The notes: a model not told the origin generated them from the letters alone. Shown: positions 24,163 through 34,122, numbered from the stretch's first letter. The stretch is 64,000 nt of DNA from Selenomonas dianae (GCF_030644225.1 NZ_CP128650.1:62001-126000), one strand, 5' to 3'. Numbers and translations: made by a program.

Positions 24163-25706
24163 CGATGATGCAGCAAAAAGGCTTTGTTGTCCATGATTTG
24201 ACTGTGCGTTATAAGGGCGGTACTGCATCCTCTGCCGCGCTCGATCATGTCAGCGCTGCCCTTCCCGCCGGCGGCGTGACGGCGATCATCGGCGAGAGCG
24301 GCAGCGGCAAGTCCACGCTCGGACGGGCGCTCTTCAGCGCACTGCCCGCAGACGCTGAGACGGCGGGGCGGGTATTCTATGATGGGGTGGATGTGACCGC
24401 GCTCGGCTCGCGGGAGCTGCGTACCCGATACTGGGGGAAGCGTTGGGGCATCGTTCCCCAGCTGCCGCGTGCGGCACTCAGCCCCGTACACCGCATCGCA
24501 CGCCAGATGGCGGATGTGCGGCGCGGCGCGGGGCGGAGCGCGTGGACGGCGGCGCAGTATGAGGCGCTCCTCGCGCGGTTCGGCTTCGACGATCCTGCGC
24601 GTGTCCTCGCCTCATATCCGTACGAACTCTCGGGCGGGATGCTGCAGCGCGTCCTGTGCGCGATGGCGGACGTGGGCGAGCCGGAGTGGATCCTCGCGGA
24701 TGAGCCGTCGAAGGGGCTCGACCCCGCCGTCCGACAGATGGTCGCGGACAATCTGAAGTTCCTCGCGGCGCGTGCGGATGCCTCCCTCCTGCTCATCACC
24801 CACGATATTCCGCTCGCACGGCAGCTTGCCGCATACGTTGTCGTTATGCAGGAAGGGCGGATTGTGGAGCAGGGTACGAATGTGTGGGAACATCCCTCGC
24901 ATCCGTATACGCTTGCGTACTTTGCAGCGCAGCCGGAGCTCCTTGCGGCGAAGAAGAATGCGGACACTGTGCCTGTACGTGTGGGCGAACCGTCTGCCGC
25001 CGCCCGGCATACTTCCGCCGTGCTTACCGCAGAGGGCGTGACGAAGTTCATGCGGGACCGTGCGACGGGGCAAATGATGCGGATTCTGGATGGATGCACC
25101 CTTTCCGTTGCGGAGGGGCGTGCCGTCGGGCTTGAGGGGAAGAGCGGCGCGGGCAAGAGTACGCTCGTGCGGGCGCTGCTCGGTCTCATCCGCCCCGACG
25201 GCGGTACGGTTCAATGGAACGGGCGCGATCTATGGACGCTTGCACGCGCCGATATGCGCTCCTTTCGGCGGCGCGTGCAGCTCGTTGCACAGAACCCGGA
25301 GCAGGCATTTGATCCGCGCCTGACCATCGGTGCAAGTCTCGCGGAGGTCTTTGCGATTCATCCTGCGCTGTGCGCGGAGGGACGCACCGTGCGGGAGCGT
25401 ATTGCGGACGGGCTTGCGGCGGTGGAGCTGACGGAGCGCGTGCTTGCGCGGCAGCCGCACGAACTCTCGGGCGGGGAACTCCAGCGTGCGGCGATCGCGC
25501 GGGCACTTTCCACAGAGCCGCAGATCCTGCTGCTCGACGAGCCGACCACCATGCTCGATGTCTCCATTCAGGCACAGATCATGGAACTGCTCATGCGGCT
25601 GCGGGAGGAACGGCAGCTCGGGATGCTGCTCATCTCGCACGATCGCCCGCTGCTCAGATACTTTGCCGATGAGATCTATGTTTTGGAGGTGGGGAAGGTG
25701 CTGTGA
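24159..25706 (+). CDS. Fused OppD/OppF-like ABC ATPase
   Basis: 515 aa with two complete ATPase domains, replacing the usual two separate subunits. Domain 1 (about 8-260): Walker A GESGSGKST, signature LSGGMLQR, Walker B WILADEPSKGLD, switch His in ITHD. Domain 2 (about 285-512): Walker A GKSGAGKST, signature LSGGELQR, Walker B ILLLDEPTTMLD, His in ISHD. ERGT-like loop EQGTNVWEHPSHPYT lies at the end of domain 1. It completes a four-gene importer with the SBP and two permeases, all overlapping. Confidence 0.9.
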   Translation: MTMMQQKGFVVHDLTVRYKGGTASSAALDHVSAALPAGGVTAIIGESGSGKSTLGRALFSALPADAETAGRVFYDGVDVTALGSRELRTRYWGKRWGIVPQLPRAALSPVHRIARQMADVRRGAGRSAWTAAQYEALLARFGFDDPARVLASYPYELSGGMLQRVLCAMADVGEPEWILADEPSKGLDPAVRQMVADNLKFLAARADASLLLITHDIPLARQLAAYVVVMQEGRIVEQGTNVWEHPSHPYTLAYFAAQPELLAAKKNADTVPVRVGEPSAAARHTSAVLTAEGVTKFMRDRATGQMMRILDGCTLSVAEGRAVGLEGKSGAGKSTLVRALLGLIRPDGGTVQWNGRDLWTLARADMRSFRRRVQLVAQNPEQAFDPRLTIGASLAEVFAIHPALCAEGRTVRERIADGLAAVELTERVLARQPHELSGGELQRAAIARALSTEPQILLLDEPTTMLDVSIQAQIMELLMRLREERQLGMLLISHDRPLLRYFADEIYVLEVGKVL

Positions 25707-25747
25707 AATGCACTGCGCCGCCGGGGGCAAGGAAGGAATTGGAACAT

Positions 25748-27931
25748 ATGAGAAAGAAACAGCTGACCGCAGCAATTATGACGGCGCTCATGACCGTCAG
25801 TGCCTCTGCCTACGCCGCAGAGCAGACAACTGCCCACGCGGATGGGACGCTCGACAGCTATGAGCTCGCGCCCGTCGAGGTGGAGGGGGAACGTGCCGCA
25901 GAGACCGATGCCATGACGGCGGAGACCGCATCGCTCGGTGCGCTCGGGAGCGGGGATGTGCTTGAGGCGCCCGTGAACGTCGTCTCCTATACGGACGAAA
26001 CGCTGAAGAAGAGCTTCGTCCCGACGCGTGCTTTCCTCAATGCGGCGACGAACAACCCGTCCGTCATGGTGGGCGGCGCCTCGACGAACAACAATGTCGA
26101 GCTGCAGATCCGCGGCATCCCGTTCAACACACATGACATCCTGCTCGATGGTGTACCGGGCATGATTATGATGCAGAACCAGCCGACGAACTACATCGGC
26201 CGCATGGAGATCATCGCGGGGCCGAACGCCGTTGTCAGCGGCATCGGTCTCCAACAGTCCGCCTCGGGCTTTATCAACTTTGTGCCGAAGAAAGCGGAGG
26301 CGAAGCCGAATCTCGACATCACAACATCGTATGCGAGCAGCCGGTATTTTTCCCACGGCATCGACTGGGGGCAGCGCTTCGGGAAGAATCAGGAGTGGGG
26401 GATCCGCATCAATGCCGAGACGCACAACGGGCGCACGACCATGAGCGGCGAGGATCTGCACGGCAGGGATCTCTACGTGAACATCGATCACGAGGATGCA
26501 AAGAGCAAAAGCTCCTTCCTCTATGGTTATGACACCGAGGTGAACCACGGGATGCCCGAGGTGCTGCGCATCAAGGACGCGAACTGGGGGACGAGTGTCA
26601 CGCGTCTGCCCGCGGCGAACTCCGTTGTGAAAAACTTTATGCCACGTTGGGCGCTGCTCTCGCATACGCACCGCGTCTATCTGTTGCAGCACGAGCAGAA
26701 GCTCGGCAGACATCTGACCGCCTACGCGAAGGCGGGCATCATGCACCGTGACTGGCCGGGCTACATCACGGCGAAGCCGTTCCTGCAGAACGACGCGGGC
26801 GACTACACGCTCGACATATCCGGCAGCTCCACGATGGGCAAGACGGATCGCCGTGCCTTTATGACGGGGCTGAAATACGACGTTACGAGCGGCATCCTGG
26901 ATCACACACTCACCGTCGGCTATGACTATCTCTCGCAGCACAGCCGGTCGAACTATGCGCCGGGAACGACCTCGCATCTGACGGGCAATATCTATCAGGG
27001 GCTGATCACCGACCCCGGAGCGCCGCGTGCGCCCGAGGGGCAGTGGTATGTCGGCAGCAAGGCAAACTACCGCAGCTTCGTCTTTACGGACAGCATTGCA
27101 ACGAAGGACGGGCGTTTGAAATTCGTTGCGGGCGTGCGCCACCAGACCATCCATACGCGCTCACTCAGCCGCACCACAGGCGCGGAGACCAAGTCCTATG
27201 AGAAATGTGCGAATACGCCGACCTTCGGTGCGCTCTACAAACTCTCCCCGCGCACGGCGATCTATGCGAACTATGCCGAGTCCCTCGGTACGGTGTCCTC
27301 GCCGCCGAGCACCGTCATCAACAAGGATGATGTCATGCCGCCGGTCAAGACGAAGCAGTATGAGCTCGGTGCAAAATGGGATATGGGCAGCTGGGCATCG
27401 ACCCTCAGCCTCTTCCGCATCAATCAGCCGACCGCAATCGTGAACGCGAGCAACTACTATGTGATGGACGGCATGACACGCAGTCAGGGCATCGAGTGGA
27501 ACGTGTTCGGACACGTAGCGCCGCGCCTCAATATCATGGGCGGCTTCATGATCCTCAATGCGGAGTATGAGCGTACGCAGGGGGGACGGAAGGACGGCAA
27601 TCAGGTCTTTGGGACGCCGCAGTTCAATGCGACCCTCGCGCTCGACTGGGAGACCAAGGCGAAGGGGCTGAACATCTACGGGCGTATGCACCATTTCGGC
27701 ACATCCTATGCGGACAGTCTGAACCGCATCGAAGTACCCGCATGGACGCGGTTTGACCTCGGCGCACAGTACAAGACCGAGGCGTTCGGGTGTCCGATGG
27801 CGCTGAATTTCATGGTCTACAATGTATTCAACAAGATGTACTGGTCAACCACGACCGTAAAGTGGAGCGAGGGCGGCCTCATGCTGAATCCGGGCAGAAC
27901 CTATATGCTGTCCGCGACGATCCGCCTGTAA
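25748..27931 (+). CDS. TonB-dependent receptor 2
   Basis: 727 aa, the same length as receptors 1 and 3. Signal peptide 1-23 (ASAYA), TonB-box-like LDSYELAPVEVEG, plug with IRGIPFNTHDILLDGVPGM, and a barrel ending MLSATIRL. The start was set at 25748 (GGAA at ~9 bases); it lies 41 bp after the ATPase stop, so it is probably in the same transcript. It diverges more from receptor 1 than receptor 3 does at the signal peptide, suggesting an older duplication or separate origin. Confidence 0.87.
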   Translation: MRKKQLTAAIMTALMTVSASAYAAEQTTAHADGTLDSYELAPVEVEGERAAETDAMTAETASLGALGSGDVLEAPVNVVSYTDETLKKSFVPTRAFLNAATNNPSVMVGGASTNNNVELQIRGIPFNTHDILLDGVPGMIMMQNQPTNYIGRMEIIAGPNAVVSGIGLQQSASGFINFVPKKAEAKPNLDITTSYASSRYFSHGIDWGQRFGKNQEWGIRINAETHNGRTTMSGEDLHGRDLYVNIDHEDAKSKSSFLYGYDTEVNHGMPEVLRIKDANWGTSVTRLPAANSVVKNFMPRWALLSHTHRVYLLQHEQKLGRHLTAYAKAGIMHRDWPGYITAKPFLQNDAGDYTLDISGSSTMGKTDRRAFMTGLKYDVTSGILDHTLTVGYDYLSQHSRSNYAPGTTSHLTGNIYQGLITDPGAPRAPEGQWYVGSKANYRSFVFTDSIATKDGRLKFVAGVRHQTIHTRSLSRTTGAETKSYEKCANTPTFGALYKLSPRTAIYANYAESLGTVSSPPSTVINKDDVMPPVKTKQYELGAKWDMGSWASTLSLFRINQPTAIVNASNYYVMDGMTRSQGIEWNVFGHVAPRLNIMGGFMILNAEYERTQGGRKDGNQVFGTPQFNATLALDWETKAKGLNIYGRMHHFGTSYADSLNRIEVPAWTRFDLGAQYKTEAFGCPMALNFMVYNVFNKMYWSTTTVKWSEGGLMLNPGRTYMLSATIRL

Positions 27932-27956
27932 GAGAAGAATCAAGGAGGAAATGGAC

Positions 27957-30140
27957 ATGACGAAACGAAAGCTGGCGCTTGCGGTCGCACTTGCGGCCGT
28001 CGGCTCGATGTGGATGGGCGCAGCAAGTGCCGCAGAGAGGACGGAGGCGATGGACTCCTATGAGCTCGCGCCTGTTACCGTTGAGGGGGCGCAGACGGAG
28101 GAGGCGGAGATCGGGGGCGGACTCGTCAGCAAGACCGCGCGCATGGGCATTATGGGAGATGTGGATGTGCTCGACATTCCCTACTCCATGCAGAGCATGA
28201 CGGAGAAAGCGATCAAGACGTACAGCGATCCGAGTCAGCCGCTGGCAAATGTGCTACTGAACAATCCGTCCATCCGCACCAGTACGAGTTCGCCGATGTA
28301 CTCGGACTTCTCGATGCGCGGGATCAATATGAACGGCAATCATTTCCTGCTGAACGGCGTGCCCAGCATGTTCTCCCAGTACACAATGCCGCCCGCGCAC
28401 ATCATCGAGCGCATGGACATCACCTCGGGGCCGAATGCGGCGGTTAACGGCGTCAGCATGTCGAACAACGGAACGAACGGTGGCGCGACACCTGCGCCGG
28501 GGACGATCAACGTCGTGACGAAGCGCGCGGGCAGCGAACCCGTGACGAAGTATACGCAGGTGATCTCGGGGCGCTCGACCGCCGGCGAGTATCTCGATAT
28601 TGCGCGCCGCTTCGGCAAGAACAACGCGTGGGGCGTGCGCGTGAACGCGGAGATGCTCGACGGCGGGCTGTCGCTGCCGGGGTCGAAGATCCGCTGGCAG
28701 GATGTCTTCCTCAACATCGACCATCAGGGGAAGAACAGCACGACGAACATCTTCCTCGGGAACTGGGACTATAAGGTCTTTGGCGCGCAGCGCTGGTTCA
28801 CCTACAGTGGAAACGGGCGCAGCCTGCCCTCCGCACCCGAGTCGAAGATGAGCTATGATTTCCCCGAGACGTGGAAATGGATGTACGGTCAGATTGCAAC
28901 GCTCAACCACGAGCACAAGCTGAACGATCATTTGAAGGTCTTCTTCAATGCGGGATACACGTGGCGTGACGGGGACAAGATGAACTCGGGCGCGAATTTG
29001 AACTTCGACACAGCGGGTAATTTCACGAGCCGCAACCGCTCCAATGCACAGAACGAATCCGCGAATAATTCCTATCTGCAGCTCGGATTCTCGGGCAAAT
29101 TCAGGACAGGCACGGTGCAGCATCAGTGGGCAGTCTCGGTGGATCGCTCCAAGGCAGACTACTGGAACAAGGGAAATACGGGCAAAACAGGGCTGTATGG
29201 TGGCAATCTCTACGACGGGATCATCTTCCGCCCGGGCTTCTACCCCCTGCCGCAGATGATGCCGGAGGTCGCCCAGTGGAACGAAGTCAATACGGGTGTC
29301 TCCATAATGGACACGATGTCCTTCGGCAAGTGGAATGTCATGCTGGCAGCGACGCGCAAGCACGAGCATTTTGAAAACCTGACGAACAAGAAGATCATCC
29401 GCAACGACAATGTCCTCCCAACGTGGGGGCTGACCTACAAGCCGACGGCAAATACGGCGGTCTACTACGGGCATACGGAGAGCTTCTCGCGCGGCTACGT
29501 TGTAACGGACGCGAGCTATGCAAACGTCGGCGCCGTGCTCGCTCCGGTGCGCAGCAAGCAGAACGAGATTGGCGTGAAGTATGCGAACAAAGGGCTGATG
29601 ACGACGCTCGCACTCTTTGAGATCGACGAGCCGAACCGTTTTGATACGTGGGTCGGTGCCAATAAGTATTTCTCTGCGGATGGGAAAAATGTCTATCGCG
29701 GTGTCGAAATGACGGCAAACGGGCAGGTTGCGCCGAAGTGGACAGTCACGGGCGGATTCCTCTATCTCGATGCCACGCGCGACAAAACGCAGCGTGGGAC
29801 GAAGGATGGTTGGTTTGTCAACGGCACGGCAAAGTGGAGCAGCGTCCTCGGCTTCACCTATCAGGCAGATGAGAAGGTGAGCGTGCAGGGACGCCTCAAC
29901 TGGGTGGGGAATGCGCACCTCGACAGCGCCGGCCCGAACGGCCGCACGGAGATCCCCTCCTATGTGACGCTGGATCTCGGCATGAAGTATCACACGAAGC
30001 TCGACGGCATGCCGCTCGAACTGAGCTTTATGTGCTATAATGCACTTGACAGGAACTACTGGATGGGCAGGGGCGGTTCGACGACGTTCGGTCTCTCGAT
30101 GCCGCGCACCCTCATGTTCTCGGCTTCGGTCAGCCTGTAA
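27957..30140 (+). CDS. TonB-dependent receptor 3
   Basis: 727 aa. Signal peptide MTKRKLALAVALAAVGSM to about residue 28 is identical to that of receptor 1. TonB box MDSYELAPVTVEG, plug with MRGINMNGNHFLLNGVPSMFSQY, barrel end LMFSASVSL. It is 25 bp after receptor 2. Last gene before a strong terminator, so it closes the riboswitch-led operon. Receptors 1-3 probably take related chelates. Confidence 0.87.
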   Translation: MTKRKLALAVALAAVGSMWMGAASAAERTEAMDSYELAPVTVEGAQTEEAEIGGGLVSKTARMGIMGDVDVLDIPYSMQSMTEKAIKTYSDPSQPLANVLLNNPSIRTSTSSPMYSDFSMRGINMNGNHFLLNGVPSMFSQYTMPPAHIIERMDITSGPNAAVNGVSMSNNGTNGGATPAPGTINVVTKRAGSEPVTKYTQVISGRSTAGEYLDIARRFGKNNAWGVRVNAEMLDGGLSLPGSKIRWQDVFLNIDHQGKNSTTNIFLGNWDYKVFGAQRWFTYSGNGRSLPSAPESKMSYDFPETWKWMYGQIATLNHEHKLNDHLKVFFNAGYTWRDGDKMNSGANLNFDTAGNFTSRNRSNAQNESANNSYLQLGFSGKFRTGTVQHQWAVSVDRSKADYWNKGNTGKTGLYGGNLYDGIIFRPGFYPLPQMMPEVAQWNEVNTGVSIMDTMSFGKWNVMLAATRKHEHFENLTNKKIIRNDNVLPTWGLTYKPTANTAVYYGHTESFSRGYVVTDASYANVGAVLAPVRSKQNEIGVKYANKGLMTTLALFEIDEPNRFDTWVGANKYFSADGKNVYRGVEMTANGQVAPKWTVTGGFLYLDATRDKTQRGTKDGWFVNGTAKWSSVLGFTYQADEKVSVQGRLNWVGNAHLDSAGPNGRTEIPSYVTLDLGMKYHTKLDGMPLELSFMCYNALDRNYWMGRGGSTTFGLSMPRTLMFSASVSL

Positions 30141-30147
30141 GAGGGTG

Positions 30148-30188
30148 GCCCCACGTCGTTTTGGCATACGATGACGTGGGGCTTTTGT
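30148..30188 (+). terminator. Terminator ending the riboswitch operon
   Basis: Stem GCCCCACGTC/GACGTGGGGC (10 bp) with a loop of about 15 bases, then TTTTGTATTATTT. Confidence 0.88.
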
Positions 30189-30229
30189 ATTATTTCGTTT
30201 GTTTATTGATACGGTGGAAGGAGATGAAG

Positions 30230-31291
30230 ATGAGGATACAAATATTTTTATGCGGCATCGCACTCTGCCTGCTGCTCGTCCTCGTGGGCTGCGGCAAGGG
30301 GGAAGAGCAGGCGGCACAGGGCGTGGAGACGATCACCGTCACGGACAGTATCGGGCGGGAGGTGACGATACCCTATCCGCTGACGCGCGTTGTCGTGTCG
30401 AATGCCTACAACGTCGAGTTCATCAATGCGGTCGGGGCGATCGACACGGTGGTCGGCGTCGATAGCTATATCTTTCAAAACCCCTCCGCCTTCCCCGGGC
30501 GGTTCACGCAGGATCAGGTGATCGGCGCGAATCAGACCAATCTCAACTATGAAAAGATCATCGAGCTGCAGCCGCAGGCGCTCATTCTGACGGGCAACGG
30601 CAGCTGGGAGGACGCGGAGAAGAAACTCTCGCCGTTTGGAATCGCTGTGATCGTTGTGGATGCCTACTATACCGGCGCATTTCAGGAGAATTGCGCACTG
30701 ATCGGGCGGCTCTTCGGCAAGGAGGCGGAGGCGGCGGAGCTTGCGGCGTTCTTTACGGAACAGCTGGACTATATCCGCCAGAGAACGGCGAACGTGCCGA
30801 AGAAGCGGCTCTATTTTGAGTACCGCACGGAGGGCAATACGACTGTGCCCGGGGATTATTTCTACGACATGGTGGCGTATTCGGGCGCGGACAATATCTT
30901 TGGCGACGCGAAGAATCCGCAGGTGAACCCCGAGGCGGTGATCGAGCGGAACCCCGCCTACATCGTGAAGGTGTCCGAGCCAAAGGTGCGCGCTTCCTAC
31001 CTTCCGCCGAGCCCCGAGGATCATGCGCGTATCCTGCACGAGCTCGAGAGCCGCGTGGGATGGGACACGATCGACGCGGTGAAGAATCAGCGCATTCTGC
31101 TGCTTTCGCACTATGCGCACGGCGGCGCATCAAAGCTCGTCGGGACGATGTATATTGCGAAATTCCTCTACCCCGAGCTGCTGCCCGACCTCCATCCCGA
31201 GGAGGTATTCAAGGTCTGGGTGGAGAAATATCAGCACCTCCCGTATGTCGAGGGGCATACCTACCCCGCGTTTCCGCTGACGGGGGAGTAG
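30230..31291 (+). CDS. BtuF/FepB-type ABC substrate-binding lipoprotein A
   Basis: 353 aa, cluster A-II (helical-bridge) binding protein. Lipobox LVGC near residue 18. ITVTDSIGREVTIPYPLTRVVV is the family opening strand; the domain runs to about 340. The ATG at 30230 was chosen because AAGGAG lies 6 bases before it; an in-frame ATG at 30224 is adjacent to that site. First gene of a four-gene import unit (3 bp to the permease). Substrate could be cobalamin, a siderophore or heme. Confidence 0.88.
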   Translation: MRIQIFLCGIALCLLLVLVGCGKGEEQAAQGVETITVTDSIGREVTIPYPLTRVVVSNAYNVEFINAVGAIDTVVGVDSYIFQNPSAFPGRFTQDQVIGANQTNLNYEKIIELQPQALILTGNGSWEDAEKKLSPFGIAVIVVDAYYTGAFQENCALIGRLFGKEAEAAELAAFFTEQLDYIRQRTANVPKKRLYFEYRTEGNTTVPGDYFYDMVAYSGADNIFGDAKNPQVNPEAVIERNPAYIVKVSEPKVRASYLPPSPEDHARILHELESRVGWDTIDAVKNQRILLLSHYAHGGASKLVGTMYIAKFLYPELLPDLHPEEVFKVWVEKYQHLPYVEGHTYPAFPLTGE

Positions 31292-31294
31292 GCG

Positions 31295-32347
31295 ATGCTG
31301 GCACAGGAATATCACGCGCGCGGGCGGCGCAAATATCTCATGATTGCGGCGGGCGCTGTCTTGACACTCATCGCTGCCTATGTGTTTACAACGCTTGGGA
31401 TGAAGGAGGCAGGGCCGTTTCAGACCGTGGACGCGATTGCGCAGTATTTTGACGGAACGATTGCGATGGGCGCAGACGCGGCGATGAACAAGATCATCCT
31501 GTTGCTGCGTCTGCCGCGCGTCCTGCTCGCCCTGATCGCAGGCGCGGGGCTCGCACTCGCGGGGGCGCTCATGCAGTCCGTGACGCGCAACTATCTCGTC
31601 AGCCCCTTCACGCTTGGTATCTCCTCGGCGGCGGCGCTCGGCGCCTCGCTCTGCATCGTGCTCGCGGCGGGGACGGCGCTCGACAGCGACCTCGGCATCA
31701 TCGGGGCGGCGTTCTTGCTCTCGTGCGCGTGCGGCGTCATCGTCTACGGGATTGCACAGCGCTCGGGGCTCAGTCCGACCACGATTGTGCTCGTCGGCAT
31801 CGCGCTGAACTATTTCTTCAGCGCGCTCACGGCGACGCTCGAGTTCTTCGCACAGGAGCACAAGCTCGCGGCAGTCATTCAGTGGACGTTTGGCTCGCTG
31901 CATCGCGCCTCGTGGGAGTATGTCGCCATGGGTAGCCCCATCGTCTTGTTGGGGGGCGTCGTCGCTCTGTTTTATGCCCTGCCGCTCAATGTGATGGCGG
32001 TGAGCGACGATGAGACGGCACGCAGTCTCGGAGTGAACCCCGTGCGTCTGCGTACGATTGCGGGTCTGGTCGCAGTCTTTATGACGGCGACGATCATCAG
32101 CTTTACGGGCGTGATCGGCTTCGTGGGGCTGATCGCGCCGCATATGGCGCGGTTCCTCATCGGAACGGATCACCGCTTCTATCTGCCGTTTACGGCGGTG
32201 CTCGGGGCGGCGCTTCTCCTCGTGTCGGATACGGTCGGGAGGCTCATCCTCTACCCCGTGACGATCCCCGTGGGCATCGTCATCTCCTTCCTCGGCGTGC
32301 CGCTCTTCATCCATCTGATCCTGCGCGGGGGGAGGCCATCGACATGA
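31295..32347 (+). CDS. FecCD/BtuC-type ABC permease
   Basis: 350 aa, about nine or ten helices. LRLPRVLLALIAGAGLALAGALMQSVTRNYLVSPFTLGISSAAALGASL is the BtuC/FecD N-terminal signature. ARSLGVNPVRLRTIAGL is the ATPase-coupling loop, and GVIGFVGLIAPHMARFLIGTDHRFYLPFTAVLGA the conserved C-terminal block. Overlaps the ATPase gene by 4 bp. Confidence 0.92.
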   Translation: MLAQEYHARGRRKYLMIAAGAVLTLIAAYVFTTLGMKEAGPFQTVDAIAQYFDGTIAMGADAAMNKIILLLRLPRVLLALIAGAGLALAGALMQSVTRNYLVSPFTLGISSAAALGASLCIVLAAGTALDSDLGIIGAAFLLSCACGVIVYGIAQRSGLSPTTIVLVGIALNYFFSALTATLEFFAQEHKLAAVIQWTFGSLHRASWEYVAMGSPIVLLGGVVALFYALPLNVMAVSDDETARSLGVNPVRLRTIAGLVAVFMTATIISFTGVIGFVGLIAPHMARFLIGTDHRFYLPFTAVLGAALLLVSDTVGRLILYPVTIPVGIVISFLGVPLFIHLILRGGRPST

Positions 32348-33126
32348 GTGCAGCAATGCGTCTTTGTGCGGTGCATCTCACCTTCGGCTATCGCCCGGAG
32401 CGGCGTATCTTGGACGATGTGTCTCTCGGCATCGCGTCGGGCGAGGTGCTCGGGCTGCTCGGCCCGAACGGCACGGGCAAGACGACGCTCATCAAGTGCA
32501 TTGCCCGGCTCCTGCATCCTTCTGCGGGGACAGTGCAGGTGGACGGCGCGGATCTCGCCGCGCTTTCCGCAGGAGAGATCGCGCAGCGGGTCGCCTATGT
32601 GCCGCAGTATACGAATGCCGCATTCGGCATGACGGCACTGCAAGCGGTGCTCATGGGGCGGCTGCCGTATGCGGGCTATCGTTACCGCGCGGAGGATGAG
32701 CAGATTGCGTTTCGCGTGATGGAGCGCATGGGACTTTCGGACTTCGCCTTTCGCAGCATTCGGGAGATGAGCGGGGGCGAACGGCAGCGCGTCTTTATCG
32801 CGCGCGCACTCGCGCAGGAAACAGGGCTCATCATCCTCGATGAACCGACGGCGAGCCTCGACCTCTATCACCAGCTCTTTATCCTGCGCCTCATCACGGA
32901 GATCGCGCGGCGGGACGGTATCGCCGTCCTCATGACCATCCACGACCTCAACCTCGCCTCGCTCTTTTGCGACACCATCCTCATGCTGAAGGACGCTCAT
33001 GTATTCGCATACGGGCGGGCGCAGGAGGTGCTGACCGAGGAGCATATCGCGGCAATGTACGGCGTGCATACGCGTGTCACCGTCGAGGACGGGGCGAAGC
33101 ACGTGCGGCTGTTGAAGGATGGATAG
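32344..33126 (+). CDS. FecE/BtuD-type ABC ATPase
   Basis: 260 aa. Walker A GPNGTGKTT (about 40-48), Q-loop YVPQYT, signature MSGGERQR, Walker B LIILDEPTASLD, switch His in TIHD. Translation is coupled to the permease by overlap, and a second binding-protein gene follows after 9 bp. Confidence 0.92.
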   Translation: MSAAMRLCAVHLTFGYRPERRILDDVSLGIASGEVLGLLGPNGTGKTTLIKCIARLLHPSAGTVQVDGADLAALSAGEIAQRVAYVPQYTNAAFGMTALQAVLMGRLPYAGYRYRAEDEQIAFRVMERMGLSDFAFRSIREMSGGERQRVFIARALAQETGLIILDEPTASLDLYHQLFILRLITEIARRDGIAVLMTIHDLNLASLFCDTILMLKDAHVFAYGRAQEVLTEEHIAAMYGVHTRVTVEDGAKHVRLLKDG

Positions 33127-33135
33127 GAGGGGTTC

Positions 33136-34110
33136 ATGCGCATATTCGTTTTGATGCTCTCGTGTGCGTTGCTGTTCTCTGCGCTCGGCTGTGGGGGCGT
33201 GCAGAATGAGCGTGCGGGCGGCTATACGGTGACGGATGCTGAGGGAAGGACGGTCGCTTTTGATCAAAAGCCTGTGCGCGTTCTGAACTATGGGCTCTGG
33301 CTTGATGATATTGTATTGGGGATGCTGCCGTCGGAACATCTTGTTGGGATCGACCATCTCGCGGATGACCCGAACAGCTCGAACATCGTCTCCATCGCGG
33401 AGACGATTCCTGTGAAGCTGAATCAGCCGTCGGCGGAACAGGTTGTTGCCCTGCATCCCGATGTTGTGTTTCTGGATGCGGGGAAAGATGCGGCTGTGGG
33501 GGATACCCTGCGCGATCTCGGCATCCGCGTCGTCGCGTGCCGGAAGCCGCGCACGCCGGAGGAGGTTCATGCGGCAGTGCAGCTTGTCGCAGCCGCGCTT
33601 GGTGAGGAGGCAAAGGGCGCTGCCCTCCTCGCCGCCTATGACACGGCGTGTTCAGAACTCATGGAGCGTGTTGCAGGGATTCCAACCGATCGGCGAAAAA
33701 AGGTGCTCGTCATCTCCATGTCGCCGACGTTTGGGAATCGCGGTGGGCTGTTCGATACGCTCTGCACGATGGCGGGCGTTACGAACGGCGCGGCAGAGAT
33801 CGGACTCACGGCGGGGCAGTCGCTGACGAAGGAGCACATTCTCGCGGTGAATCCCGATGTCCTGATCGTGCCGGTCTGGAACGACCACGGCAGCTACGAC
33901 ATCGAGAAGTTCAACCGCGAATATCTGGACGATCCTGCGCTCCAAACGGTGAAGGCGATCCGTACGCAGCGGATTGTGCGCCCGCGTGAGGGCTACATCT
34001 ATAACGCCTCGCAGGATATGGTGTTCGGGGCACAGGACATCGCGCACCTCGCCTATGGGGATTTGATCGAGCCGCCCGTGGGGCGGCATTTGACGGTCGC
34101 GGAACAATAG
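33136..34110 (+). CDS. BtuF/FepB-type ABC substrate-binding lipoprotein B
   Basis: 324 aa. Lipobox ALGC near residue 19. Opening YTVTDAEGRTVAFDQKPVRVLNYG, helical-bridge fold, and PDVLIVPVWNDHG in the C-lobe. It shares the family with binding protein A but only weak sequence likeness, so the two probably serve different ligands through one permease/ATPase. SD AGGAGG at 7 bases. Confidence 0.87.
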   Translation: MRIFVLMLSCALLFSALGCGGVQNERAGGYTVTDAEGRTVAFDQKPVRVLNYGLWLDDIVLGMLPSEHLVGIDHLADDPNSSNIVSIAETIPVKLNQPSAEQVVALHPDVVFLDAGKDAAVGDTLRDLGIRVVACRKPRTPEEVHAAVQLVAAALGEEAKGAALLAAYDTACSELMERVAGIPTDRRKKVLVISMSPTFGNRGGLFDTLCTMAGVTNGAAEIGLTAGQSLTKEHILAVNPDVLIVPVWNDHGSYDIEKFNREYLDDPALQTVKAIRTQRIVRPREGYIYNASQDMVFGAQDIAHLAYGDLIEPPVGRHLTVAEQ

Positions 34111-34122
34111 GAATATATTTTA

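Noticed and set aside
25707-30229. Further B12 boxes upstream of receptors 2, 3 or binding protein A
   Set aside because: Gaps are 25-90 bp and none holds the AGCC-x-GGAAGACC motif.
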